This document shows, piece by piece, positions 46,352-57,203 of a stretch of 64,000 bases of DNA. A program made the position numbers and the translations under genes. Each line of letters starts with the position of its first letter. Position 1 is the stretch's first letter. Source of the stretch: Lycorma delicatula (Eukaryota; Arthropoda; Insecta; Hemiptera; Fulgoridae). The notes below the pieces were generated by a model. The model saw only the letters and a list, made by a program, of their open reading frames with translations. It was not told the DNA's origin and searched no databases. The stretch lies in assembly GCF_047948215.1 (NCBI RefSeq), contig NC_134455.1, forward strand, positions 303,322,147 to 303,386,146. Reading direction: 5' to 3'.

Positions 46352-48973
46352 TAAAAAAAAAAGGATCGAGAATTGAGCCTTTGATACGTCTACAAATAAC
46401 AGGAATCAGTCGGATTAATCACTGCCGTTTGAAATAGAAATATAGATGAGTGAGAAACGAAGAATAATATAATACATGAGGGGCAAGAACCTCAGTTTAG
46501 TCGGTAAACTATCGATTCAAACACAGTCGAATGCGTGATTATCGTCAAAGAACGTATCGCTAGTGTATTCCTTCTTCACTTTCCTGTGTATTTGGTGGAT
46601 GATGAAGTGGGATCTGAAACCAATCCGATGACTATGAACCGTTTGACTCGGTGTAGATGTATTAATGTTCAACAAAAGATAAGATTCTGGGAGCTTTTGA
46701 AATAGTTTATAAGAAAGACAGAGAAGGGTTATTAGTCGACAAGAATGAAGGTTTTCCAGGTTTTAAAATCATTTTAATGTAGAAAATTTTCCACTGAGTG
46801 GACAACCTAGGTTTCTTATAATGCTATAAGTTAGAAACAGAAAACAAAATCTCGGAAGAGTTTTCTTTATAAAATTCCCCTATAATGAAATCATATATTC
46901 ATATAAAAGTTTTCCGTTTAGGAAAACGCTTAATAATAATATCATTAATGTCTGAAGATTTGAAAAAAGGGTAGGGTGTTTCGAAGAGGAAGTAATGTTA
47001 CAGAATTTTGGGAATTGAATAGATCATGATTTGATAAAAATATGCGAAAGATGGCCGTAAATATAGAAGTTTTGCCCGTATCAGTAATAGCCCGAGTATT
47101 ATCCGAGCGACGAAGTCCAGAAAAGGTTTGGAGTTTCACAGATTTAGTGTACGGTCTTGAGTATTCGATAAGCGATGTAGTTTTCAAATTGTTTGTTGAT
47201 TGGTTTCTTTAAATTGAATTGACAGATATTTTTCTCAAACCAGTGATAATATTGTAAAAATAATGAGGTGTTAAAGTTTTGGTTGTTGTACTGTTGTAAC
47301 GAGTTATTCAACAGAATGCTATTCTTTAGCAAGTGTTTTGAGTGGAATGTGAAAATTCTGGGGTTTTTTATTGCAGTTTTTAAGCAAATCCCAGTGGTGA
47401 TAAAGGAGAAATGTTTTTCGTGTGAGATTTGCCGTTTCTTTATACTTGATATCAGTAAAATAATGGAATATTTGGGAGATAGTTCATCGATTAATAATAT
47501 GAATTCGTCAGTTAATACGCTAAAGTGAAACCTAATGATAAAGTTTGTTTGGTGTGAGATACGTAAACCGGTAAGTGAACTTTGAAGCAGTAGTAATAGA
47601 AGATCATTAGAAATTAGGTAGCAATACAAGTTTCGACCTTTACTTTACTGTTAGCCAGGCGGGAACCCTTTAGAGACGCTTAGCATTAAACTCAACCCCG
47701 CCAATGGATCTCGCGGTATTTCCAAAATTATTTCCAACCCTTACTTTCACTAGCCTACTGTAAATATGTTTAAGAAAGTAGGGAGTGTTCAGGAGAAGAA
47801 TTGGAACATTAACTATTACAATTTGAATGAACAAGCAATCGGTATTATTTTTTCCATAATTTCACAATAATTATTAGTTCTCTATAAGTTAACCAGTTTA
47901 TATGTTAATTATTTACATTTTTTTAATAATAACATACTCTTGCTTTTTCGTTCGTTTGCAAGTAATTATTTTGCTATAACACTTGATCTGTTAATTAACT
48001 GATCAATGTTTATTTATATGTATGTGTATTTATTTTAAAGATCGTTAGTATTTCTTAGTATTACGTCAAGCAGCCTTTAATAAAATATGTTTAAAGTAAA
48101 ATTTATTTACTTTATCGGTATCCTTTTACTTTTTCTTGCTTGAATGGCCTTGGATCTAACCGAATAGTAAATAATTTCCACATGCTCCCAAAAAAATTCC
48201 GGGTCCTTGTAAAGTTATTTCATTAAGAAGGCTGTACCTATTCTTAGTAAAGTCTTGGCTGCACCTATCCTGAGTGCATAGTCTAATTGACGTTAGATTT
48301 CGGAAGAGGTTTTGTGTGAAACCTTCGGTGTTTGAGAAATTTGCGGGGATCTCGCTTCCGCGAATTGAAGGCGATAGTAGGTTGTGTAAATACACTGATA
48401 TAAATGCCTGCCGAGGCATTTGAATCGGTGGCATCCTGATAGAAACCAAAATGATGACAGTGTTGTGTTATCAAGTTTAGAAGGTCTGTAAAGGCCATCA
48501 GGACTAGGAACGGAAGGGGGTGCCGCCTTGCGACTGGGATCGTCACAAGGCGGGTTTCTTCCCCTACAAGGGTCAGGATTTATCTATTCTTGGAAGTCCT
48601 TTAATCTCTAGAAGGAAAGTGGTTTTTATTGCATCTCGTATTTGTTGACCAGTCGATACAAATTTGCTGATTAGTAACGCGATGTACTCAGCTGGATAAA
48701 AAATCCCCCCGTTTGCCAAGTGATTGTGAGTAGAAAGGGTGCTCAGTATTTTAATAGAACTTTGAATTTTCCTGTGTGACGAGTAACGAGGACTGCCTTT
48801 CTGTTCAGCGGCTACACAATAAATGAAATTGTTGAATCGGATATCAGATAAAACCAGACTCCTTAATAACTCCATTAATACATATATACCTGAATGTACA
48901 ACTATCAAACGAATATCATAGTGCGATATCTAAACCAATTATCGCCACATTTACCTCTATTCCGTTACTGAAA
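46352..48973. other. unassigned region, possibly decayed coding DNA
   Basis: Less AT-rich and more complex than its surroundings, with minus-strand frames of 85-160 codons (47144-47629, 48156-48449, 48283-48546, 48573-48908). The frame 48283-48546 contains HFGFYQDATDSNASAGIYIS, which loosely recalls the retroelement RNase H start (GFxDASxxAxxAxxY). The supporting blocks are not in the expected order. I therefore do not name it. The 161-codon frame at 47144-47629 is Leu/Ile/Phe/Ser-rich without motifs. Confidence 0.3.
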
Positions 48974-49029
48974 ACTTTGTGAGACATACAGGTATGTCTT
49001 ACAAAGTAGGGAGGTATGACCTCCCTACT
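48974..49029. other. two adjoining hairpins
   Basis: Hairpin 1 (48974-49007): ACTTTGTGAGACATAC, AG, GTATGTCTTACAAAGT, a 16-bp stem with one mismatch. Hairpin 2 (49005-49029): AGTAGGGAGG, TATGA, CCTCCCTACT, a perfect 10-bp stem. They share the bases AGT. There is no flanking gene or T run to call a terminator. Confidence 0.9.
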
Positions 49030-49167
49030 TCCAATACCAGTTTAATATAATGATTATTTATACTTGTAGCTCAGTACAAGGCCTTCTGAATACATACATA
49101 CTTATTTGTACCAGAACACTGAACACCGAGATGTAAATATGTTGATTTGTTTTTTCTACAAACTTTA

Positions 49168-49438
49168 TTTTTACACGACTGCCCAAAAAGGAGTGTGCTA
49201 TTTTTAGGGTATTTAGTGTTATACTGTAGCAGCGCAATGGTTGAACTGATTTAGATGTTTGACCCCGCGTTGGAATCCTTACGTTACCGGGAATGTCATA
49301 GGCTGTATAAATATATATATATATAATGTTTAAATAAATTTAAGAAATTTGAAAAAAATTATACTATATAAAAATACTATTCATAAAATTGTCACGTGCA
49401 CGCTCTTTAATTATCCTATATTAAACAGCAATGTTTGT
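49168..49438 (+). repeat. dispersed repeat family F3, copy 3
   Basis: Same block order as 40025-40290. Its right end touches the 3' tail of the RTE-type LINE that follows on the minus strand. Confidence 0.85.
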
Positions 49439-50411
49439 CAGCAGTAGTTTTTATTTTTCACTCGTGTTTCTTCTTTTTTTGTCTTCAGTCATTTGACTGG
49501 TTTGATGCAGCTCTTCAAGATTCCCTATCTAGTGCTAGTCGTTTGATTTCAGTATACCCTCTACATCCTACATCCCTAACAATTTGTTTTACATATTCCA
49601 AACGTGGCATGCCTACACAATTTTTCCCTTCTACCTGTCCTTCCAATATTAAAGCGATTATTCCAGGATGCCTTAGTATGTGGCCTATAAGTCTGTCTCT
49701 TCTTTTAACTATATTTTTCCAAATGCTTCTTTCTTCATCTATTTGCCGCAATACCTCTTCATTTGTCACTTTATCCACCCATCTGATTTTTAACATTCTC
49801 CTATAGCACCGCATTTCAAAAGCTTCTAATCTTTTCTTCTCAGATACTCCGATTGTCCAAGTTTCACTTCCATATAAAGCGACACTCCAAACATACACTT
49901 TCAAAAATCTTTTCCTGACATTTAAATTAATTTTTGGTGTAAACAAATTATATTTCTTACTGAAGGCTCGTTTAGCTTGTGCTATTCGGCATTTTATATC
50001 GCTCCTGCTTCGTCCATCTTTAGTAATTCTACTTCCCAAATAACAAAATTCTTCTACCTCCATAATCTTTTCTCCTCCTATTTTCACATTCAGCGGTCCA
50101 TCTTTGTTATTTCTACTACATTTCATTACTTTTGTTTTGTTCTTGTTTATTTTCATGCGATAGTTCTTGCGTAGGACTTCATCTATGCCGTTCATTGTTT
50201 CTTCTAAATCCTTTTTACTCTCGGCTAGAATTACTATATCATCAGCAAATCGTAGCATCTTTATCTTTTCACCTTGTACTGTTACTCCGAATCTAAATTG
50301 TTCTTTAACATCATTAACTGCTAGTTCCATGTAAAGATTAAAAAGTAACGGAGATAGGGAACATCCTTGTCGGACTCCCTTTCTTATTACGGCTTCTTTC
50401 GTGTTTCTTAA
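49439..50411 (-). mobile_element. 5'-truncated RTE-type LINE
   Basis: Minus-strand LINE end with a largely open reverse transcriptase frame. A short 3' tail follows, containing CAAACCAGTCAAATGACTGA and then GACAAAAAAAGAAG, a simple A-rich end. The 5' end is lost at about 50411, where the open frame breaks into AT-rich DNA. Its tail lies against repeat F3 copy 3. Low decay suggests a younger insertion than the other LINEs here. Confidence 0.85.
49515..50411 (-). pseudogene. RTE-type reverse transcriptase, C-terminal part (truncated)
   Basis: Open without a stop from about 50411 to 49515, about 298 codons. It encodes the later part of the reverse transcriptase that copies LINE RNA at a nicked target. 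Upstream of the first Met the frame already reads RKGVRQGCSLSPLLFNLYMEL, the conserved block before the active site. Counting from the Met at 50330, FADD, the catalytic Asp pair, is at residues 28-31 (LRFADDIVIL). KINKNKTKV, FCYLGSRI, LYGSETW and GHILRHPG follow as in RTE-like proteins. The endonuclease domain and the first half of the RT are missing, so it cannot act alone. What remains shows no obvious lesion. The clade call rests on overall motif wording; a CR1-like alternative is less likely. Confidence 0.85.
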
Positions 50412-52848
50412 TTTTTAATATTTATCTCTTGTTGAGAAAATGGTATCACATAAGTATTTCCTACAGCAGAGTGAAGAAAGCCGCTTTATAGTATAAAGTT
50501 TGATTAGTCTTGAGTTTACTCTGCCTTTTTTTATACATTAGCCAATAATGGAACTTTATATAAGCCAATACCCGACCACCTTTTAAACGTATTATTCACA
50601 CAAAATTATTTCGATAGTTCTTGATTTTTCATTTTACCCTATTGGTTCAATCAAAAAGTTTTATTTCATCATCGTAGATTTCATACCGTAGAATTTTCCA
50701 CCAAATTTTTGTAATGTCTCATTTCTTAGTGTATTATTTGGTAGAAATTCCTTTTTTGTATGTTTGTTGAAATTCGGGTAATGTGCTCTCTAAACTATGT
50801 TCGTTGCTTAAAATCTAACCGACTACAAATTATATTTAATTTGGAACTAAACTCCAACGTGTTTTATTGATTTATTTTTTTTTTACATTTTACAATAGAT
50901 GATTATTGTATAATTTTTAAACTTATCTATTTGGTCTTATGCTCCTTTTTAAGTATTGATAATTTGTATTAAAAAGAGTTGTAAAGAAGACTATCATTGA
51001 TTAGTAGAGAATTTTTGTACAGTTATAATTACTTCTGTAATTAAAGTTCGCCATTCATTTTTTTAATATTCTTTGACCTTTCGTTTATGTATTACGTAGT
51101 TTACTAATAACTTCAAATATCGCATCGGTGAATTTTTTTTATTTGCCCATTAATATTAGCTTATCTTTTAATATTGCAGTTTACCGTGAGTTAAAAATAT
51201 ATACAATACTTTTTCTATATGTGATTCTTATAATATATGATTCTTAATATGTGATTCTTTTAATATAATTTTATTCTATACACTGGTATATTTATTTATG
51301 AGTATATACACTGTTTATAAAAAACCACCGGTTGTCAGCAAAAAATCCTAAATCATAATGTCGGGGTCGGTCGATCTATTCATTGCATTTTCTATATTTG
51401 CAATAATTTTTTTTTAATACTAATTACATTCTTGAGATTGGTCGTTAAATTAATGACTTACATCATTCGGCGTTATTTTTTTTGTCGTAACAATGATGTT
51501 CTATTTAAAACCTTAGGCTAATCGCTTTATTCTGTAGATTAAACATTACAAACATAAAACCTAACTGGAATTTTACTTATCTGCACTTTCACATGACCGT
51601 TCTGCTAAATGATTGATGACTTATTAATTAATTTGTAATTGATGTATAAAGTTTTAAACAGTTTAATGCGATTGTTGTAACAATCATCCGTTTGTATCAA
51701 AAAAAAGGAAAGGAACTGCTCCATCGCTTAACTCGTAGCTTATTGCATCCCAGCGATGTTGCCTAAGCTTTCTATAAAGATTGATGACTGTTGTAAAAAT
51801 ACGACGTAATAAATGCTTGTTCAGCATTTTGATGTGGATGAAACCGGTCTTCGGGCTGTTAACATCTATAAACTGGGGAGATGATTCTTAGAAAATTCTA
51901 CTGCCGCCGTATAATAACCGTTCTTAGCCTACCGGTTGTAACGGTTGACTAAGTACGGTAGTCTTTCTTCCTTGAAACGTCTTCTTTCTTTGTAGTATAA
52001 AACAAGTAGCCCGGTTATTGATAAATTCCTTGGCCCGTAACCAGATAAACAGCTGTATTAATTGCCCCCTAAGTCGGGAAAACAAGATCCATTCGGGATG
52101 TCAGTGGAATTTCCAAACGGTAAGGGTCATTTACCTACTTTGATTTTATTTTCAATGATAATTAAAAAAAAAAAAAAAATTGAATCGAATAGTATCAATT
52201 ATTTGATTTTTAATTTGTGAAAATCATGACCGGGGTATTCATTATCCAGCCCCTAAGCTTAAACGATAAAAATTTACTGTAATTCTGTTTTTATTATTAA
52301 AACAAGTCGATAAATTATCAAAAACATAACAAATGAGACGTTTTTCACAAATATTATATGGAGTTTTCTTACCAAGTGATAGAATTCTCTATTAAATTCA
52401 GTTAATTTTTTCGAAATTCTCTTGAAAGTTCTTTTATATGAAGGCTTTTTATCTTTAAACTCACGGTTATGATCCTGTAAGTGTACAGATTTGTGCTGTT
52501 AAGCCATTTGGCCTTATCCTTTGTTCTTTTTCGCTTATCTTTGTTTATAAAATTAATGTTACTTCAGTGTAATAGATTACAATGCGTTGAAACGAATCGT
52601 TTGTTTTACCGATTTCATTTTGAAAAAAATAAATGGACTAACCTTAACTCGTTGTGGGTACACGATTGAAAAGAAACTTGCAGTCAGTCGTTTTCTTAGA
52701 AGTGATTGTAAAAAAATTGAAGTGTTTTAATGAAAGAATATCTTAAAATTATATCACTATGATGTAATACATTTTTGTAGCTTTTAAAATTATGCTACTA
52801 ATTTTTGTAAACCTCAAATTTAAATTGAATGTGCGATTGTATATATTT

Positions 52849-52892
<44 letters not shown>

Positions 52893-53404
52893 TATTAGAG
52901 TGAATCGTGAATAATTCCTCAAATATAAATCATGACTTCTTTTCCACTGATGACGATATTATTCAATGCTAGTTATTACATTACGGGCGTGCCTCTTGAA
53001 AATAATTTCCATGTTTAATTTCCTATCTGTAATGACAGGAAGATGGTAATCGTCTTGTGTAATGCTGTTAATATACATCGATACAATGTAGTATGCTCTT
53101 AATGTGCATCATGTTCATATTTTTACGCGTAAGAAACTATTTAAAACAATTTTCTACGTATGCGCTCTTTTGGTGTTATTTATTAGGTAATATTTTTTCC
53201 TTAATAAAAATGTGAATTAAAATTTGTCGTAAGTACTTTTGCGGCTTAATGTAGGTAATTAGCCCATTATTCCCGGTTTCATGTAATTTAGTAGTCTAGT
53301 AAATGAACCGTAATGAGTATCAGGACCGATTCTGTAGTAAAAGATCAAGTCTGTAAGGAATAATCAGATTACTTCAGGACAAATGTACAAATTTGCTATT
53401 TTCC
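50412..53404. other. unassigned DNA with a (TG)n run
   Basis: A (TG)n microsatellite lies at 52854-52887. The stretch 51710-52140 is GC-richer and ends in CCAAACG followed by GTAAGG, a fair splice-donor string, but I can read no protein from it. Confidence 0.45.
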
Positions 53405-53415
53405 AAATTAGCCTC

Positions 53416-53712
53416 CTCTTTTCTTTTTTTTTTTCCTGTTTAGCCTCCGGGAATCACTGTCAGGTATTACTTCAGAGGATGATATGTATGAGGTAAGTGA
53501 AGTGTAGTCTTGTACAATCTCAAGGTCGACCATTTCTAAGATGTGTGATTAATTGAAACCCAACCACCAAAAAACACCGGTATCCTCGATCTAGTATTCA
53601 AATCCGTATAAAAGTAACTGTCTTTACTAGGATTTGAACGTTGGAACTCTCGACTTCAAAGTAGCTGATTTGCAAATACGCGTTCACCTCTAGACCAACC
53701 CGCTGAGTATCT
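53416..53712 (-). repeat. full-length tRNA-derived SINE, type A, with TSD
   Basis: Close sister of 12941-13240: the same tRNA-like head (AGAGGTGAACGCGTATTTGC region with A box; B box wording GTTCAAATCCTAGT), the same body GGTGGTTGGGTTTCAATTAA and the same tail CGGAGGCTAAACAGG plus A-rich end. Perfect 11-bp target-site duplications AAATTAGCCTC lie at 53405-53415 and 53713-53723. Confidence 0.92.
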
Positions 53713-53723
53713 AAATTAGCCTC

Positions 53724-54140
53724 AATGCTATTAATGTAAGTTGCTCTGATTTATATTCAATGTTGTTTTGATTTGATTTATACTTCCAGTTGTTTATTGT
53801 ATTTGTTGTCTTACCATTTGTCATTGAGGTGAGATGGAAGATTTCAGACTTATGAGACTGTAAAGTATTGCATAAATCGAAGGGCATTGCTAGCGTCCCC
53901 TCTGAAAGTATGACAACTTAACAGAGAGGCGGTGACGCTACCTCTATAATCTTTAAAGTAGTGATTTTCAACACCTTCCGTGCCTTCAAATTCATTTTAT
54001 TAAATAAATAAGAATGATTTTGGATATATGAATTGCGTTTAAGAATCCTAAATAAAAATGTAATCTTATACGCAAAATAGTTTTTTGGTCAGTATTCTTG
54101 TTTTTTTATTGGAGTGCATCAAAGTCCCACAGTAACAACG
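53724..54140. other. unassigned DNA with an imperfect hairpin
   Basis: 53891-53940 holds TAGCGTC-CCCTCTG against CAGAGAGG-GACGCTA, a two-part stem interrupted by a few unpaired bases, with a loop of about 18 nt. Otherwise nothing recognised. Confidence 0.6.
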
Positions 54141-54153
54141 CTAAAAATATTCT

Positions 54154-54344
54154 TTCTTTTTCTGTTTAGCCTCCGGAACCACCGTATGGTATTACTCAGA
54201 GGATCATATGTATGAATGTAAATGAAGTACAGTCTTGTACTGTCTCAGGTCGACCATTATTCCTGAAATGTGTGGTTAATTGAAACCCAACCACCGAAAA
54301 AAATCTGTATCCACGATCTAGTATTTAAATCCGTACAAAAGTAA
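54154..54344 (-). repeat. 5'-truncated SINE, type A, with TSD
   Basis: Carries the tail and body of the type A SINE but stops before the tRNA-like head (ends ATTTAAATCCGTACAAAAGT). Perfect 13-bp duplications CTAAAAATATTCT lie at 54141-54153 and 54345-54357, so the truncation happened during insertion. Confidence 0.92.
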
Positions 54345-54357
54345 CTAAAAATATTCT

Positions 54358-56624
54358 GGCTTCAGAAGTGTTCCGATTGAGATCAGCCAAGAACTGATCG
54401 GTCAAGAACGACCCAACCAATTTTCATCAAATTTTAATATACATATCTAAATTTCAATGAAACTGTTGTAGTAATTTGGAGATTTTTGAGCCTCAAAAGT
54501 TTAGTTTTTTATAAAAAACACATTCCGTGAATTAATTTTCATGATCTAATGTTTATATTGAACATTGTTCACGCATTCAACCACGCTTTTTCAAAACAAA
54601 AATTTGTCTCCGAATTTATTTTCAAAAGTAGTGATCATTCTTTTTTTTTTTGTAAAAAAAAAGATTATTTAGGAGCAAATATGATTTTATCTACATGAAA
54701 CTCTACGAACAATTCCACCTTCAACTCTTAGCAAAAAAATGAAATCAAAATACATTCTGTCAAGCTTAAATGTTTGTTCGATCATTTTCTTATTACATGA
54801 AGTTTCTTTTATATTTCAATGTAAGACATTTTTTCTACGTACAACTATACGCCTAGATATATTTATACTGAGCTACTTTTTTTTTGCAAACCATTTATAC
54901 ACTAGATCTCAACGAAAGAAATGTCATGAAAAAAATCTATCACAACTTTTTCTTAAACAGTATTTTTAATAGTGTTTCGTATCTTACTGAATTTATCCTA
55001 TAGATTTCGTTGTAGGATGAAAACGAATTAAAATCGGATCGCTGCAGAAAAAAATGGATCGACCAACTAATCCACATCGTTACACGATTTATTTTCAATC
55101 GAAAACGCTCGGGACTTTGACCATACTTGACCGGTTCGTCGAAAGAGATTGAAGCATCTCAAACATATAACTTGATACAAGTATGCTAAGAGTTTTCTAA
55201 TGTATTACTAATTTGTGGTAAAACAAATATTTTATACTTAAAGTAAACTAAAAATGAATCAAATTACAAATCGTAAAACAAGTATAAGTAGATTTAAATA
55301 CCATATTTATAGTAAAATTGCAATTGTAACGGATAGAATATTAAATAATAAGTGCGATATATTATTATTTAAGATTAATTTAAATTATAAATGGTTAACT
55401 GTTATTACTAAAACCTCATAAAGTATACTTCAGTTATATGTAATATTGTTTTTAAACTCCTAGAGGAATCCAAGCGATTTCCTTTTTCAATTCATTATAT
55501 AAAAACTTGAGCTTTTTAACCTCGGAAGAAAAATTTTTCAGAAATCTACAATATGATACGGTATGCTAACTGATGTAAAATTTTGATATTATCGCTATGT
55601 ATTTTCCTTTTAAATTTATCTATATAATTTTTTAATGTAAAAGAGAACATCCAGAATATAAAAATTTATGATAATTAGATCATAATTTAATAAAAAGGGG
55701 TCTTTGTTCATTAAGAGAAGAGAATACGTCGTAAGCGAACTTTTCATTTTTCAGAAACCATTCCGAATTACCATTTCTTGGAGAGTTTGCTAACACTTCA
55801 TAGTAATTGGCCATCTTTCATAAAACTTTGAAAAGATATCAAAATAAACTTTCTTACACAATTAAGTGGAACTGCGGCTTTATTTACTCGACTCTAGAAC
55901 AAAATTAATTTTTTACACCAGTTTAGGTTCGAATCCGGTTGGATTGTTTGCCGAATAATTTTATGAATTCATCACTTTTCATATTCAAAAAATCAGTAGC
56001 TAATTCCTGTTAATTATTCCAATTTCTGTACAAAAATCTGTATTTATCTCGCCTATCAGTAAGGGCAATACGGCTCGACATATAATCGATTCCAGATCAT
56101 GGTCTGAATCGAACCAGGTGGTTTCACTAGCATAAAGAATGAGCGAGTTCAGGCTTTTGAGGAATTCAGGTACAAATTTTCTAGGATTTCTAAAAACGCC
56201 CCTAGGTTATTTAGGAATACAAAATCTGGGTAAGATAAGTTTGATAGCGATGTAAAAATAACATGACCTCAAGAAATCTGTAAGACTATTAGAGTTAGGT
56301 ATTTTTAGTGTATTTCAAAGTTGTCATATATTTTAATAATGAATATCTGTTCGATTCTGTTTTAAGTTTATATTCATTTTTTTTATTCCGCAGTTTGCAA
56401 TTCTTTTAATGTTTTTATTTAATAATTTTCATACGTAAATTGTAATATTTTACATTTTATTTTTAATTTACATGATGATTTAAATGTTTGTCATTTAATC
56501 ACCGATGCAAGGTAAAATCTGCTGTTCCTTTACGAAAATTTATGAAAGCAAGACCGAAGAATGAAGTTTTATAAAGATTAGATTTTTCTACTCTGCAATC
56601 GATTTCTCGAGAAAATATCTAATA
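54358..56624. other. AT-rich DNA, nothing certain
   Basis: A lone B-box-like AGGTTCGAATCCGG at 55925-55940 could be another SINE remnant but lacks the neighbouring blocks. No gene seen. Confidence 0.45.
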
Positions 56625-57203
56625 CAGGTGTCCCGTTTGAAACGCCCTGTTTTTATTCTTCGTTGAAGGTACTGTAACGGGCATTTCATATCTTGATATG
56701 TTGGAGCAGTTTGTGTTCTCACAAATTGAGCATAGGCATCCTACTATCCTCTTCCAGAAAAACTAGGTTCCCGCATTGAGACTCCTTGAGGTAAGGGAAA
56801 GGCTGGTTGAAACGTTTCCTGGTAGGTGGACTAGAAGAGGTGGTTCAATTCCTGGCCACCCGTATCGCCAGACATAACCCTTCTACACTTCTTCTGGAGT
56901 TATGTCAAAGACAGGGTGAATACGACGAAAGTGGCAAACATCCAGGAGCTGCGTGAGAGCGTTCGGAATGCTATTTCAACCATCACACCGGAAATACTTC
57001 AACAAACGTGGCAAGAAATCGCCTATCGGTAGGATATTCTTCGTGGGACTGGTGAGGCACATGTGGAAGTAATGTGATGTAATTTAAATTTTGTTATAAG
57101 TTGATAAAACGGGCTTTAATTCAATTTTTATTTCTTGTCGTTATATATAATATTTTGGGAGATATAGTTAAATAAAAATAGGGCATTTCAAATAAGACAG
57201 AGA
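56625..57203 (+). mobile_element. internally deleted ITm transposon, copy D
   Basis: A 0.58-kb element. The left end CCCGTTTGAAACGCCCTG, TTTTTATTC and the reverse complement of the right end CTTATTTGAAATGCCCTA, TTTTTATTT form inverted repeats of about 30 bp. A TA lies at 56623-56624; the right border is uncertain by a few bp. Only the C-terminal third of a transposase gene lies between the repeats, so the N-terminal half was deleted. Different family from A/B, C and the mariner. Confidence 0.8.
56685..57077 (+). pseudogene. ITm transposase C-terminal pseudogene (copy D)
   Basis: The first part reads GISYLDMLEQFVFSQI, then HPTILFQKN where relatives have FQQDG, so the second catalytic Asp is gone. 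After RERLVETFPGRWTRRGGSIP the frame shifts. It resumes as TLLHFFWSYVKDRV, where the usual TPLDFFLWGYVK has Asp; here it is His. It continues TTKVANIQELRESVRNAI, TPEILQQTWQEIAYR, a stop in place of Leu, then AHVEVM and the natural stop at 57075-57077. The block order is typical of the abundant insect DDE transposases with this wording. Two catalytic positions are lost and the N-terminal DNA-binding domain is deleted. Confidence 0.85.

Noticed and set aside
47144..47629. 161-codon minus-strand frame
   Set aside because: Leu/Ile/Phe/Ser-rich, no domain, no repeat partner, no homologous frame elsewhere. Kept only as part of an unassigned region.
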